From COE1 sp910588595 (GTDB lineage: Bacteria; Bacillota; Clostridia; Lachnospirales; Lachnospiraceae): 64,000 bases of DNA. A program made the translations under genes and the position numbers. The stretch covers positions 10,527-74,526 of the forward strand of contig CARDBT010000015.1 of assembly GCA_948957135.1 (NCBI GenBank). The letters are read 5' to 3'. Positions 36,963 to 47,095 of this stretch are shown piece after piece. How positions within the stretch are numbered: position 1 is the stretch's first letter; each line of letters opens with the position of its first letter. Below the pieces are notes generated by a model, which did not search any database, was not told where the DNA came from, and saw only the letters and a program-made list of their open reading frames with translations.

Positions 36963-38420
36963 ATGGTAAGAATAGTAAGATGCTTGGATGATAACAGAAG
37001 TGAGTTTTTAGCGAGATTAGTGGTATGCGTATTCGGGATTCTCTTTGTATTGATTTGCTCTTACAGTACGTCTCCGCTATATGCAGCCTATTATAGAGGC
37101 GATTCGGCACAATTTTTAACAATCGGAAAAGCATGGGCGCTGGGGAAAATCCCATACAAAGAGTTATTTGATCATAAGGGTCCCATTATCTATTTTATTG
37201 ATATGTTAGGTTTTAAAATAGCAGGAACAAAATCCGGAGTATGTGTATTTCAGATACTATTTATGCTGATTACAGTAAACGCATTATATAACATTGGGAA
37301 ACTGAGTTCTGAGAATCCTTTATATAGTGTCTTTACGACAGGGATCGCTCTTATATTTTTGAAATTAAACTATTCAGAAGGAAACAGTGTAGAGGAGTAT
37401 TGCCTGCCATTTATTACTGTTAGTTCGTATTATCAATTAAGATTTTTTTATCAGCGATCAGATACACATCCGCCACTTGCAGCATTGTGGTATGGTATGA
37501 CTTTGGGGGTGTGCGCACTTACGAGAACCACAAACGCCGTGATCGTTTGTTCGGGGATTTTGATCATTACGATCATATTATTGAGCAGGAAGCGATACGT
37601 TAATTTACGGAACAATATGTGTAGTTTTCTGATTGGGTGTCTGCTGATCAGTGTTCCGTTTATCATTTATTTTTACGAAAAGGGGTGTTTATCCGAGTTT
37701 GTCTATAGTACATTTACGTACAATGTTGAATACCTGAAAAAGATGCAGCCTTGGATAAAAGGGGCGGATTTTATGGACATCGCAAAGTTTTTGATTGTAT
37801 ATTTTGTCTATTTTTGCGTCGGGGCTGCTGCTCTATTTGCATTATGGCGTAAGGCATATGTGTTATTTTCCTTTTATGTGCTTTCATTTGCCATAGAATC
37901 CTATCTTTTTTTCAGTGGGGCTAGCTTTGTACAGTACCCGGCAGTCTGTCTGCCGCAATTGGTTTTTCTTTTGAATGAGATCTGTTTACTGGAGAATAAA
38001 AAGGTGGCAGATCGGTTGATGAAACTGATCGTTATGCAGATGATAGTGGTCATATGTATAGGTATGATCCAAATAAATCGTGCTGTCGAGAAGTGCCAGG
38101 ACACCAATAAAAGTTATGAGAAGTTGATCGCGGAGATCCCTATAACTGAACGCAATTCTTTTGTGGCATATGGCGGAAACCAATTTAAGGAATTATATTT
38201 GTATTTTGATCTGATACCATATTATAAGTATTTTGTCATACAAGAATGGCATGCTGGTTTTAGTGAAACTGTTCGAAACGATATTTACGAGACTTTTATG
38301 AAAGGAGATGTGAAATGGATACTGACTGATGGTAATACAAGCGTTATAGATGATGTCCTAAGGCAGCGATATGAGCAATATGACACGGTGGGTCATTATT
38401 CGCTTTTTAGGTTGAGATAA
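36963..38420 (+). CDS. Polytopic membrane glycosyltransferase-like protein (GT-C type)
   Basis: A 485-residue protein with about ten membrane spans. The first loop reads YRGDSAQFLTIGKAWALGKI with Asp near 46, followed by PYKELFDHKGPIIYFIDMLG, a pattern common to GT39-like proteins of Gram-positive surface clusters. A soluble tail of about 95 residues ends the protein. Start ATG 36963 follows CAAGGAGTGAT. Sugar and acceptor cannot be told. Confidence 0.78.
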   Translation: MVRIVRCLDDNRSEFLARLVVCVFGILFVLICSYSTSPLYAAYYRGDSAQFLTIGKAWALGKIPYKELFDHKGPIIYFIDMLGFKIAGTKSGVCVFQILFMLITVNALYNIGKLSSENPLYSVFTTGIALIFLKLNYSEGNSVEEYCLPFITVSSYYQLRFFYQRSDTHPPLAALWYGMTLGVCALTRTTNAVIVCSGILIITIILLSRKRYVNLRNNMCSFLIGCLLISVPFIIYFYEKGCLSEFVYSTFTYNVEYLKKMQPWIKGADFMDIAKFLIVYFVYFCVGAAALFALWRKAYVLFSFYVLSFAIESYLFFSGASFVQYPAVCLPQLVFLLNEICLLENKKVADRLMKLIVMQMIVVICIGMIQINRAVEKCQDTNKSYEKLIAEIPITERNSFVAYGGNQFKELYLYFDLIPYYKYFVIQEWHAGFSETVRNDIYETFMKGDVKWILTDGNTSVIDDVLRQRYEQYDTVGHYSLFRLR

Positions 38421-38677
38421 TTTTGCTGTAGAGGAACCATGACAATTTCATACATTAAATCAGGAAAACAGAATATTATTGTGTGCAGGATGACAGAAAT
38501 ATAAACGATACTGTTTAGACAAGATGTAGTTGTGCTATTAATTTTGATAGTATGTTATCTGCAAAAAATGCAGTTGAGCGTATTTATACTATTATTGGTA
38601 CTTTATAATTCAAAAGCTTGATATATTCCGTCAACACAAAACCAACACTCATTAAAAATTCAACAGATTATAGTGTT

Positions 38678-38844
38678 CTAGAGCGTGTTTGAAAAAATCA
38701 TTCCTACCAGTTACACGCTCCGCTTTGCATAATTTTTGTGCCATATTTAGGCTGCATAGCTCGTTATGCGCTCTTTATTTGACACGAATCTCCCACAATT
38801 TGTGACGCGCAGATGGCGGGAATGATTTTTCAAACACGCTCTAG
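38678..38844. mobile_element. CTAG-bounded MITE, copy 3 (167 bp)
   Basis: CTAGAGCGTGTTTGAAAAA and its inverse at the two ends. This copy is the most diverged inside. Both of its ends carry the TCATTCC subterminal sequence, which in other copies is found at only one end, so its inverted repeats are longer. It has no extra hairpins. Confidence 0.85.
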
Positions 38845-38864
38845 AGAAACGCTACAACATATGA

Positions 38865-39047
38865 ATATGCTACGATGCCATATCCGAGGATGAGCAGTTT
38901 GGCATATTGTTAATTGAGATATGCAACATAAGGAATCACGGGAAGGACTATCCACAAAAGAATCATTACGATCTGCTTGCGTTGGTTAACATCAGTCTGG
39001 ATGATGAAATCTTTAATGGAGCGGAGGATATCGGGGGGATGTGCTAA
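38865..39047 (+). pseudogene. Remnant of an unknown gene (60 codons)
   Basis: A frame without an ATG start reads ICYDAISEDEQFGILLIEIC, then NIRNHGKDYPQKNHYD and LLALVNISLDDEIFNG, to TAA at 39045. The composition is that of a real soluble protein. It begins only 20 bases after the right end of MITE copy 3, so the gene was probably truncated around the time of that insertion. I do not recognise the family. Confidence 0.5.
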
Positions 39048-39177
39048 ATCTTCACATGAGGTCATATACCTTCACAAACCGGATTTTCTGATATGATGAA
39101 ACAATATAGATTTTTCGAAATATTAGTGGCTATGGAATGCGATAAAAAGGGTGATTGGATTAGGAGAGAGTATATTG

Positions 39178-41367
39178 ATGGAAGGGGAATATCGGGAGAT
39201 GAGAAAGATTCAAAATTCTATTTTAAAGGTAAGTAATAACATAAAAAGTGTCTATAGAAATATAGTTGTTTTTTGTGCCATTTGTGTAGTGGTGCTTTTA
39301 GCATTTTATAATGCAAATATGACAAGCTATTTAGTGCACTGGGAAGTATCATATTATGTTACAGATAGTGTTTTTGTCAATATGTTGTTTGTTCTGATAA
39401 TAGTTATAATATTGTTGATTATAAGAAAAAGTAAAATGTATGACAAAATTCAGAGGAGCGTTGATGATTATAACGTTTTTAAAAAAATTAAATATACAGC
39501 ATTATTAATTATTTTTGCAGTAAGTGTTTTTTGGGTTGTATGCACACAGTTTATTCCTGGTGTGGACGAGGGTGAGATACAGCAGATGATTCATGACTTT
39601 ACACAGAAAGATTATTATATGTTTGCACCAACTGGCTATCTTGATCGATATCATCATAATATCGGATTGTTTTGGTATGAGTATTTTATATCTTTGGTAT
39701 TTGGATCGAAAAACTATTTAGTTTATGAACTAATTAATTCTTTTGCCATCGCAATGATATATAAACAACTTTCAGAGATTGGAGAAGTGTTAGGTGTAGG
39801 CAGATTAGGGCAATTGGCTATAATTCTGTTTGGAATCACTTTTTTGCCTTTAACCTTTTATTCTATTTTAGTTTATGGGAATATAATCGGATTGGTGTTT
39901 AGCGTTACGGCTGTAAAATATGAATTACAGTTTTTTGAAAGTATGAGTATAAAAAAAGCTGTGTTATGCGCATTTTTTATAAGTCTGGCACTTTGTTTAA
40001 AGTCTACAGTGTTGATATATTTTTTGGCAATTACTATTTGTGCATTAATAAAGTATATTACTACTTTAAAAAAACAAATTATAATTTTTCTTGTCATGTT
40101 AGGAATTGGATTTGAAATTCAATCTACAGCACCAGTTTTTTTGGCAGAAAAAGTGACCGGATATGAATTAAATAATCCAGTTTCGTTTTGGGTTTGGATC
40201 GCTATGGGATTGCAAGAATCTGAACTTGCTCCTGGTTGGTGGAACGGATACGAGATGACCAGTTATTGGGAAAATGAATGTGACATATTGCAACAAAAAA
40301 ATGCCGCAATAGAAAGTGTTAAATGTTCAATTAGAAAGTTTGTTAATGATCCTGATTATGCATTTAAGTTTTTTACAAAAAAAATAACATCTACATGGGC
40401 AAATCCGTCATTTCAGTGTTTTGGAACAACAAGGAATGGAACATTTATTTGTAATCCTAAATGGTTAGATTGGTTATTGTCATATCAAGGGCAGTATACA
40501 ATAATGAAATTTTGGAATGTTTTAGAATTTTGTATATTATTTGGTTCACTTTTGCAGTTGATATTTGGACATAAGCGAAAGGAGTATACAAATTCTTTGA
40601 TTCTGCCAATGATTTTAATTGGTGGTTTTATATATTTAATGTTTTCGGAAACAAAAGCAAGATATGCATTGTTATTTTTTGTTAGCTTGATTCCCTTTGC
40701 TGCTATGGGTTATACTACCTTCAGTAGTATTTTGTATGAATTTTTACGTGAAGAAAATAAAAACATAAAAGAGTTATTTTGGAACCAAGGAAAAAAAACA
40801 TACTACAAAATAATTCTTTGTTTGTTTGTATTAAGTGTATGTATTGCTGGATATGGCATTAAAAATTGGGGAATTCTTACAGAAAATACAAAGGAGTATT
40901 TTGAAATAAAAAATTGGGATGGAATTAATGAGTTCAATCAATATTTAAAAGCTCTTAATGACGATAGGTATTCAGTATATTTGGCTGTAAAAGATATACA
41001 AGGATATTCTTTGACAGAAGAGCATATAAATAATCTAAAAAATTTAGGTTTTGATCAAGCAGATCAGTTGTTAGATCATAATTATCATAATTTTATTGGA
41101 GTTCTTTATAATGGCAATATGGTATATCAGTATATTGGAAATAATGAACAACATGTATATGAGAATATAGTGAATGGGGATAATGTTAGAATCGAAAGTG
41201 CTACATTGGAGTTTGGCGATATAGCATCAATTAAGATAAACGACACAGAATACGCAATGAATGGTAGAGGGATAAACATAGTTATAGTAGAAAATAATAT
41301 ACACAAAGTTGTTGATTCTGTATCTTTTGATACTCATTTGGATGAGATTCCCTGCAATAGAAGATAG
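39178..41367 (+). CDS. Large polytopic membrane protein, GT-C-like
   Basis: A 729-residue protein with about 12 membrane spans. A first outside loop has VCTQFIPGVDEGEIQQMIHD near residues 121-140, an Asp/Glu pair where GT-C transferases keep catalytic acids. Later come YLDRYHHNIGLFWYEYF and a soluble C-terminus of about 170 residues. Codon use is strongly AT-rich (AAA, ATA, TTA frequent) compared with the neighbours on both sides except the next gene. Start ATG 39178 follows AGGAGAGAG; ATG 39199 is an alternative. The function is probably transfer or modification of a surface sugar; acquired separately from the rest of the cluster, as composition suggests. Confidence 0.72.
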   Translation: MEGEYREMRKIQNSILKVSNNIKSVYRNIVVFCAICVVVLLAFYNANMTSYLVHWEVSYYVTDSVFVNMLFVLIIVIILLIIRKSKMYDKIQRSVDDYNVFKKIKYTALLIIFAVSVFWVVCTQFIPGVDEGEIQQMIHDFTQKDYYMFAPTGYLDRYHHNIGLFWYEYFISLVFGSKNYLVYELINSFAIAMIYKQLSEIGEVLGVGRLGQLAIILFGITFLPLTFYSILVYGNIIGLVFSVTAVKYELQFFESMSIKKAVLCAFFISLALCLKSTVLIYFLAITICALIKYITTLKKQIIIFLVMLGIGFEIQSTAPVFLAEKVTGYELNNPVSFWVWIAMGLQESELAPGWWNGYEMTSYWENECDILQQKNAAIESVKCSIRKFVNDPDYAFKFFTKKITSTWANPSFQCFGTTRNGTFICNPKWLDWLLSYQGQYTIMKFWNVLEFCILFGSLLQLIFGHKRKEYTNSLILPMILIGGFIYLMFSETKARYALLFFVSLIPFAAMGYTTFSSILYEFLREENKNIKELFWNQGKKTYYKIILCLFVLSVCIAGYGIKNWGILTENTKEYFEIKNWDGINEFNQYLKALNDDRYSVYLAVKDIQGYSLTEEHINNLKNLGFDQADQLLDHNYHNFIGVLYNGNMVYQYIGNNEQHVYENIVNGDNVRIESATLEFGDIASIKINDTEYAMNGRGINIVIVENNIHKVVDSVSFDTHLDEIPCNRR

Positions 41368-41370
41368 ATC

Positions 41371-41399
41371 AGTATTGTGATAGAATACTATATTTTTTA
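41371..41399 (+). terminator. Weak terminator-like hairpin
   Basis: AGTATT (41371-41376) and AATACT (41384-41389) followed by a TATTTTTTAT tract. Confidence 0.4.
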
Positions 41400-41523
41400 T
41401 AAAAAGTGTGGCTGTTGTATGCTTAAGAAACAAGGGAGCACAGTTTTTTGTTATATTACGGCAGATTAAGGACAATGTAAATTAGGATCACACAAGAGGA
41501 GGTTTCGGGTTATTAGAGAGAAC

Positions 41524-44076
41524 ATGAATAAATATATTGAAGAACATTCTATACAGCTGATGCAGTCAATTCTAATTCTGGTTGTAAGTATTGTTATTGT
41601 TTTAGGTGTTACAGTGTTGATGATTGGGAATGTTGTATATATGCCGGAGCAGTTTTTCTATAACATTACGAATGAAAGGATTGGATATACAGATGACGGT
41701 CCACAAGGTATTTTTTCGTATGGTCCTTATATCAATCTCAGGAAGGGAAGCTATAAGATAGCGATTCATTATGAGACAGATACAGACACACAGTTTGACA
41801 TTTGTTATAAGGATGAAGACGGAAATTTATTAGAGATGACAAAGGGTGCACTGGAAAGGGATAAATATTCTAAATCAGTTGTCATCGTGAATGAGCAATC
41901 TATAGATAATGCTACTTTTGAAGTCAGGACATATTATCCGGGAACAGGTTACCTGCAAATAAATGATATATCTATTAGACAGCACTTCTGCGTTGACAGG
42001 TATATACTCATTACATTGGCGGTCATTGTAAGCTCGATGCTGTTTCTATGTGGAAAAAGAATATTAGGTATATGGGAAAGACCTAATGAAGTTTTGTGCT
42101 TTGGGTGTTTTTATACTGTGATAGCATGTTTGTGTCTATATTCAATGACCTTTTTGATAGGTGGGGAAAAGATATGGATGTATTGTCTTATAAACGCTTT
42201 GATAGTCCTTCACGCATACGGAGGCAAGACGGGGATATATGATGACAATGAAGTGGCGCGTAACATATTGAGTGCAGTGTGCTATGCCTTTTTGTTTGGT
42301 TCGTTCTGCTCGATGGACAAGGTAATGCAGGGTATCATATCAAAGGATGCCAGGGCTGTATATGCGGATAGTACACCGTATATATTTACATGCAGTATTG
42401 TTGCTGTGCTTGTGTTTATGATTGCTTTGATTAGAAAATTGTGGCTGAAAAGAGCGTTGTATGGGATTTTGTATTTGTTGTGCTGCTGGCTGTGCAATAC
42501 ATTTATTATCAGGTGTTTAACAGGCTTTTTAGCTTTAAAGATATGCAGCTGGCGGGCGAAGGCGGTAATTATTCAGGGTATGTTTTAAGTCTTATCAATG
42601 GGAGATTCTGGTCTATATTTGTACCATTGATCCTTATTGGCCTGGTGGGGATTTTTTTGATTCGGTACACAGTTGTGATAAGCAGGGAATGGAAAATAGC
42701 GATATGTTCTGTTATCATATCGATAATATTGTACAGTCATACAATATACACGAAGGATTACGGTGAATGGGATTCTTTTGATAATGACAATTTTATTTAT
42801 GAAAAAATGAACGATAGGGTCAGAGCTTTTAAGCTGTGCGGATTTTACCAATATGAATTGAAGGATTTAAAGAAGATTGTTCTGAGAGAGTTAGCTAGAA
42901 ATCATGAGGACACGGAACAGGTTGCTGCCTTCTATTCAATAAGGGAAGCCAAGGCTGAAATGAATTCCATGACAGGGATCTTTGAGGGTAAAAATGTGAT
43001 CTTTTTACTGATGGAAAGTATTGATGATATTGCGTGCATAGAGGAAGTCATGCCGACGCTATACAGAATGTCAAAGGAAGGGATCAATTTCTCGAATATG
43101 TATGCGTCAATATATGGATCGGCAGCAACTATGAATTCTGAAACAGTGACAAATATTGGATATTATGCGCCTTTGGATGGATCTATGATATATTCCTATG
43201 CGGATAATTCCTTTCCAGACAGTCTTGCTGCCAGATTTACAGAAGCAGGTTATGTTGCAAGGCAGTATCATTTTAATAAACCAGAATTCTATGACAGGGC
43301 AACAATGAACAAGACATTTGGATATCGGGAGTATGTCAGCTTTATAGAGAACACGGACGGAAGTGTAGAGACAGGGATTGACACGATCCTGATTGAGGAT
43401 GAAGTTCTGTACCAGACATTGATTCAGGATGAGAAATTTTTTGACTATGTTATCACCTATACGGCCCACCTGCCGTATAATAAGGGAGATAATCTGGTAC
43501 AAACTGCGTTGGAGCGCTACCCTGAATATTGATATGACATACTCGGAGAAGATGAACCATTATTTTGCCAAGGCAAGAATTACAGATGATATGATTAGTG
43601 GTCTGATTCAGCGGCTTGAAGAGGACGGATTACTGGAGAATACGGTTTTGGTAGCCATTGGTGATCATTATCCATACGGAATGGTTGATAAAGAGGCACT
43701 GTACGATTTTTCAGGAGTGGACGAGTACGAGCAGCTTTTGTACAAGGTTCCATGTGTTATCTGGACGCCAGGGATGGAGGCTGTAGAAGTAGAGAAGATC
43801 GCAAGTTCTATCGATTTGGTTCCAACAGTGATCAATCTGATGGGGCTAGGGGACTGTTCAATGTATGTCGGACATGATATTTTCAGTGACAGTTATGAGG
43901 GATATGCATACTTCTCAGATGGTTCATGGATTGCAGGGGACAGCTACTACCATCAGGGAAAGCTTGTCTATGGGACGATGGGGGAAGATGACATAGCAGC
44001 TATGAACAGGAAAGTGATGGAGACAATTACCGCCAACGATAATATATTGCATACCAATTATTGGTATGGTCGTTAA
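41524..44076 (+). pseudogene. LTA-synthase/sulfatase-family membrane enzyme broken by two frameshifts
   Basis: Three overlapping frames together make one protein of about 845 residues: 41524-42588 (N-terminal membrane part), 42435-43532 (last membrane spans, linker and the first half of a sulfatase-fold domain: VIFLLMESIDD, YGSAATMNSETVTNIGYYAP) and 43533-44076 (second half: LLENTVLVAIGDHYPYGM, SSIDLVPTVINLMG). LtaS-type enzymes transfer phosphoglycerol to lipoteichoic acid or related polymers outside the cell. The first shift needs one added base somewhere between 42435 and about 42530; the second is one extra T at the TAT-TGA near 43530. The nucleophile of LtaS (Thr) would lie in the SAATMNSE segment. 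Either a real pseudogene or two base errors. Confidence 0.82.
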
Positions 44077-44151
44077 TAAGCTTGAAATATGTTTGCAGTA
44101 AAAGGTATGTCACTTTCGACAGGGGAAGCGTGTAGCGAGGAGAACAGACAG

Positions 44152-45954
44152 ATGATGTTGCAGAAGATATTATTTATGGAAAACAGAGATGGTCTATACA
44201 GCCACAGCCAGGGAACAGTCGAATACAAAAATGACACCTGTGTCATTTTGGGCAAGGGAGCTGAGTGGGCATCCGATGCGTACATCAATGCCTTCTCAGT
44301 TGGAAAATGGTGCACATACGGTGCGCTCAGACGAATAACCCTGCATCTGAAACTCAGGGGAGTTTTTATTGTGAGAGTGATCCACACATATACGGACAAT
44401 AAGAAATTCTGCCGCAAACAGATAGCCGGTGGCCGTGTGGATGCGTCGGCAGGCAGCACCATAAAGTATGATATCCCATTGCAGAGCAAGGGTGTGATCT
44501 ACTTCTCCCTGAAGGCATTGACGGACAGGGCAGAGTGCAGTGATGCATTTTTTGAGGGAGAGGCAGGCGCAGAGAATGATGTTACGATCGCCCTGAATAT
44601 CTGTACCTACAAGAGGGAAGAGTATCTTATGCGCAACCTGGAGCTGCTGCGCAGTTCTTTTCTGGAAAATAAGGATTCTGTGCTGTATGGGCATTTGCAG
44701 GTATTTATCACGGACAACGGCAAAACGCTGCCGGTCGAAGCGCTGCAGGACGACAATGTTCATATCTGCCATAATCCCAATGTGGGAGGGGCCGGAGGTT
44801 TTGCCAGAGGACTGATCGAGATTGACCGGATAAAAGAACAGAAAAATGTCACACATGTCATTTTTATGGATGATGATGTCGAGATACTGCCGGAGGGGAT
44901 CGTACGTACGTACAGTCTGCTCAGATGTCTAAAAGACGAATATCGTTCTGCCTTTATCGCAGGCGCAATGCTCCGGCTTGATGAGAAATACATACAGCAT
45001 GAAAACGGCGCTGTGTGGAATGGGGGAAAGTGCCGTTTTGTCGGCAGAGGACGGGATCTGAGGAAGTTTTCGAATGTCGTGCGAAACGAGATGAATCAGG
45101 AGCGCGATTATGCGGCGTGGTGGTACTGCTGTGTACCGGTGCAGGCGGTCAGGAAGGACAACCTCCCGATCCCGGTATTTATTCACGAGGACGATGTGGA
45201 GTACAGCCTGCGGAATGCCGGGGGGATCATCACGATGAATGGGATTTCGGTCTGGCATCCGGTGGCTTCTAACAGGCGTGTCTCGAGCAATGAGTATTAC
45301 AATCTTAGAAATATGCTGATCGTCAATGCCAGGTACTGCCCTGATTTTGGCAGGCGGCAGCTGGCGAAGGCAATGGCGGTCAAACTGTTGATGACGCTGC
45401 TCAGATACCGCTATAAAGATATGGCTCTGATCTATCGGGCATTGGCAGATTTCTGCAGGGGACCGGAGTGGCTGCTGCAGGTGGATGCGCCGTCATATCA
45501 TCAGAAGATAGTGGGTATGGGATATAATATGACAGATGTGTCAGAAAAGTTGACCTATTGCAGACAGATGCAGTGCAGCAGCCTGTCTGAGACAAATAGC
45601 ATGAAAAATATTTTCAGGCAGGCGGCGGGACAAAAAAAGATGTGCCGTCTGTTGCTGCAGATGATAACGCTCAACGGATTCCTGCTTCCTGCTGTGAGGG
45701 AGACGAGGGCGTATTTCATGAGTGTCCATCCCGTCGACCTGTACAGGGCAGGTGATGTGATACTATATGACGATGCCAGCATGCAGGGGATCGAGGTGAG
45801 GCGTTCGTTCCGCCACATCTTTCAAATGATTTTATTGTATATGAGATCACTGATCCTGATATATACGAAGTATGACAAAAGTAAAGCAGATTATCGGAAA
45901 GAGTGGGCGTCCTTACAGGATATACAGTACTGGAGGAGGGTGTATGAGCGGTAA
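44152..45954 (+). CDS. GlfT2-like GT2 glycosyltransferase, copy 2
   Basis: A 600-residue paralogue of the 30242 protein with the same layout: beta domain, GT-A domain from IALNICTFKREEYL-like sequence, TDNGKTLP, NPNVGGAGGFARGL, MDDDVEILPEG, YAAWWYCCVPVQ, FIHEDDVEYSLRNAGG and a helical tail. The catalytic-base segment has HEDDVEY where copy 1 has RGDDLEY. The start is placed at ATG 44152 because AGGAGA precedes it and because MLQKILF aligns with MEIQRILF of copy 1; the frame is open from 44089 without a ribosome site. The Wzy-like gene starts inside its last codons. Two such enzymes may act in turn on one chain, as GlfT1 and GlfT2 do in mycobacteria. Confidence 0.88.
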   Translation: MMLQKILFMENRDGLYSHSQGTVEYKNDTCVILGKGAEWASDAYINAFSVGKWCTYGALRRITLHLKLRGVFIVRVIHTYTDNKKFCRKQIAGGRVDASAGSTIKYDIPLQSKGVIYFSLKALTDRAECSDAFFEGEAGAENDVTIALNICTYKREEYLMRNLELLRSSFLENKDSVLYGHLQVFITDNGKTLPVEALQDDNVHICHNPNVGGAGGFARGLIEIDRIKEQKNVTHVIFMDDDVEILPEGIVRTYSLLRCLKDEYRSAFIAGAMLRLDEKYIQHENGAVWNGGKCRFVGRGRDLRKFSNVVRNEMNQERDYAAWWYCCVPVQAVRKDNLPIPVFIHEDDVEYSLRNAGGIITMNGISVWHPVASNRRVSSNEYYNLRNMLIVNARYCPDFGRRQLAKAMAVKLLMTLLRYRYKDMALIYRALADFCRGPEWLLQVDAPSYHQKIVGMGYNMTDVSEKLTYCRQMQCSSLSETNSMKNIFRQAAGQKKMCRLLLQMITLNGFLLPAVRETRAYFMSVHPVDLYRAGDVILYDDASMQGIEVRRSFRHIFQMILLYMRSLILIYTKYDKSKADYRKEWASLQDIQYWRRVYER

Positions 45955-47095
45955 GCTGTCACTGCAGAGGGCAGAGAATATTTTTATCGCAGTGTCATGT
46001 ATGGAGCTGTTTATGGGACTGCTTCGGATGTGCCGTGTGACACTGCCATTTTCAAGATATATCCTGTGGGCATTTACGCTGATCTATGCGGCAGTGGCTG
46101 CAGTCAGACACTACAGCAGGCTGCAGAAGCTGCTGTTTGTGATCCTGCTGGCATTTGGCGTATTGTTATATCATAATACCGGATTGAACAAGGGAATCCG
46201 GGCAGTGTTTTATCTGTATGCCATGAAGGATGTGGATATGAGGAAGTTCTTTAAGTCCATGCTGGTGGTATTCGGGGCTTCGACGCTCCTTTTTGCAGTT
46301 CTGTCCGGACTTGGGCTCATGGGAAGATTTACCGTGAAAGATATACGCAGTACCAGGGGCTTTAACGGGGTTCGATACAGCTTTGGATTTGAGAGCTGCA
46401 ACAGGACGATGGCGGTGGTATTTTTGGCGATGGTGTGCGCATTTATCCTGCACCATGAAAGGCAGCCGTGGTATGTGTTTGCTGTGGTTACAGGGATATA
46501 CGCGCTGCTGTTTTATCTCACAGACAGCCGCACGGGTTTTATTGTCGGGGCAGCAGTTATTGCGGGAATGCTGTGTCTTCGGTACATCCATTGGGAAAAA
46601 TGGGCAGATCTTGTTTTTGGGCTGTTCATCCTGTCATTTTTGCTGATGCTTGTCATATCGGTCATGGCTGCCTTTCGGGTAGAAAATGATCTGATGGCAC
46701 GGATCAATCATTTGATCTCGGGAAGAATGACACAGCTGACAAAATATTCGTGTGATGTGAAATATGCGCTGCCGTATGCTGAGAACTGGCATTTGTTTGG
46801 AAACGGCAGCAACCACAATGACTATGATCTGGGATATATACAAATCTTTTACTACTACGGGATTGTTCCGGCTGTATGTTATCTCGCATGTGTAGTGGGT
46901 GCAGCGGTGAAGGCGTGGCGGGACAGCGAGGCGTGGAAGCTTGTGCTGCTGCTGGGGCTTAGCAGCTATCTGTTCATGGAGTCGCTGTACTTTAGTAATT
47001 TCGTGCCGGTAGATTTTCTGCTTGTGTATTCGGTTTCGGTGTTGTGGGGAGATTATGGAAAAGAAGAGGAAGGTAGGATATATCATACTGTTTAG
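45944..47095 (+). CDS. O-antigen polymerase/ligase-like membrane protein (Wzy type)
   Basis: This 383-residue protein has about ten membrane spans and a large outside loop before the last ones with NHNDYDLGYIQIFYYYGIVP, the pattern seen in Wzy/WaaL-like proteins. RTMAVVFLAM and LTDSRTGFIVG also fit. It may polymerise repeat units, or attach them, outside the membrane. ATG 45944 follows GGAGGAGGGTGT and overlaps the previous stop by 11 bases; its own 3' end overlaps the next gene by 41 bases, so the genes are tightly coupled. Confidence 0.82.
   Translation: MSGKLSLQRAENIFIAVSCMELFMGLLRMCRVTLPFSRYILWAFTLIYAAVAAVRHYSRLQKLLFVILLAFGVLLYHNTGLNKGIRAVFYLYAMKDVDMRKFFKSMLVVFGASTLLFAVLSGLGLMGRFTVKDIRSTRGFNGVRYSFGFESCNRTMAVVFLAMVCAFILHHERQPWYVFAVVTGIYALLFYLTDSRTGFIVGAAVIAGMLCLRYIHWEKWADLVFGLFILSFLLMLVISVMAAFRVENDLMARINHLISGRMTQLTKYSCDVKYALPYAENWHLFGNGSNHNDYDLGYIQIFYYYGIVPAVCYLACVVGAAVKAWRDSEAWKLVLLLGLSSYLFMESLYFSNFVPVDFLLVYSVSVLWGDYGKEEEGRIYHTV

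Larger units (their letters stand above)
38421..39177. other. Gene-free stretch with a MITE and a coding remnant
   Basis: About 750 bases without an intact gene. The left 257 bases are AT-rich and show nothing I can name. MITE copy 3 follows (38678-38844), then a 60-codon remnant (38865-39047), and the leader of the next gene. This is the left edge of the AT-rich block. Confidence 0.7.

Noticed and set aside
42441..43532. Separate gene starting at GTG 42441
   Set aside because: The reading frame continues the membrane part of the preceding frame and carries only half of a sulfatase domain, so a frameshift is the better explanation.
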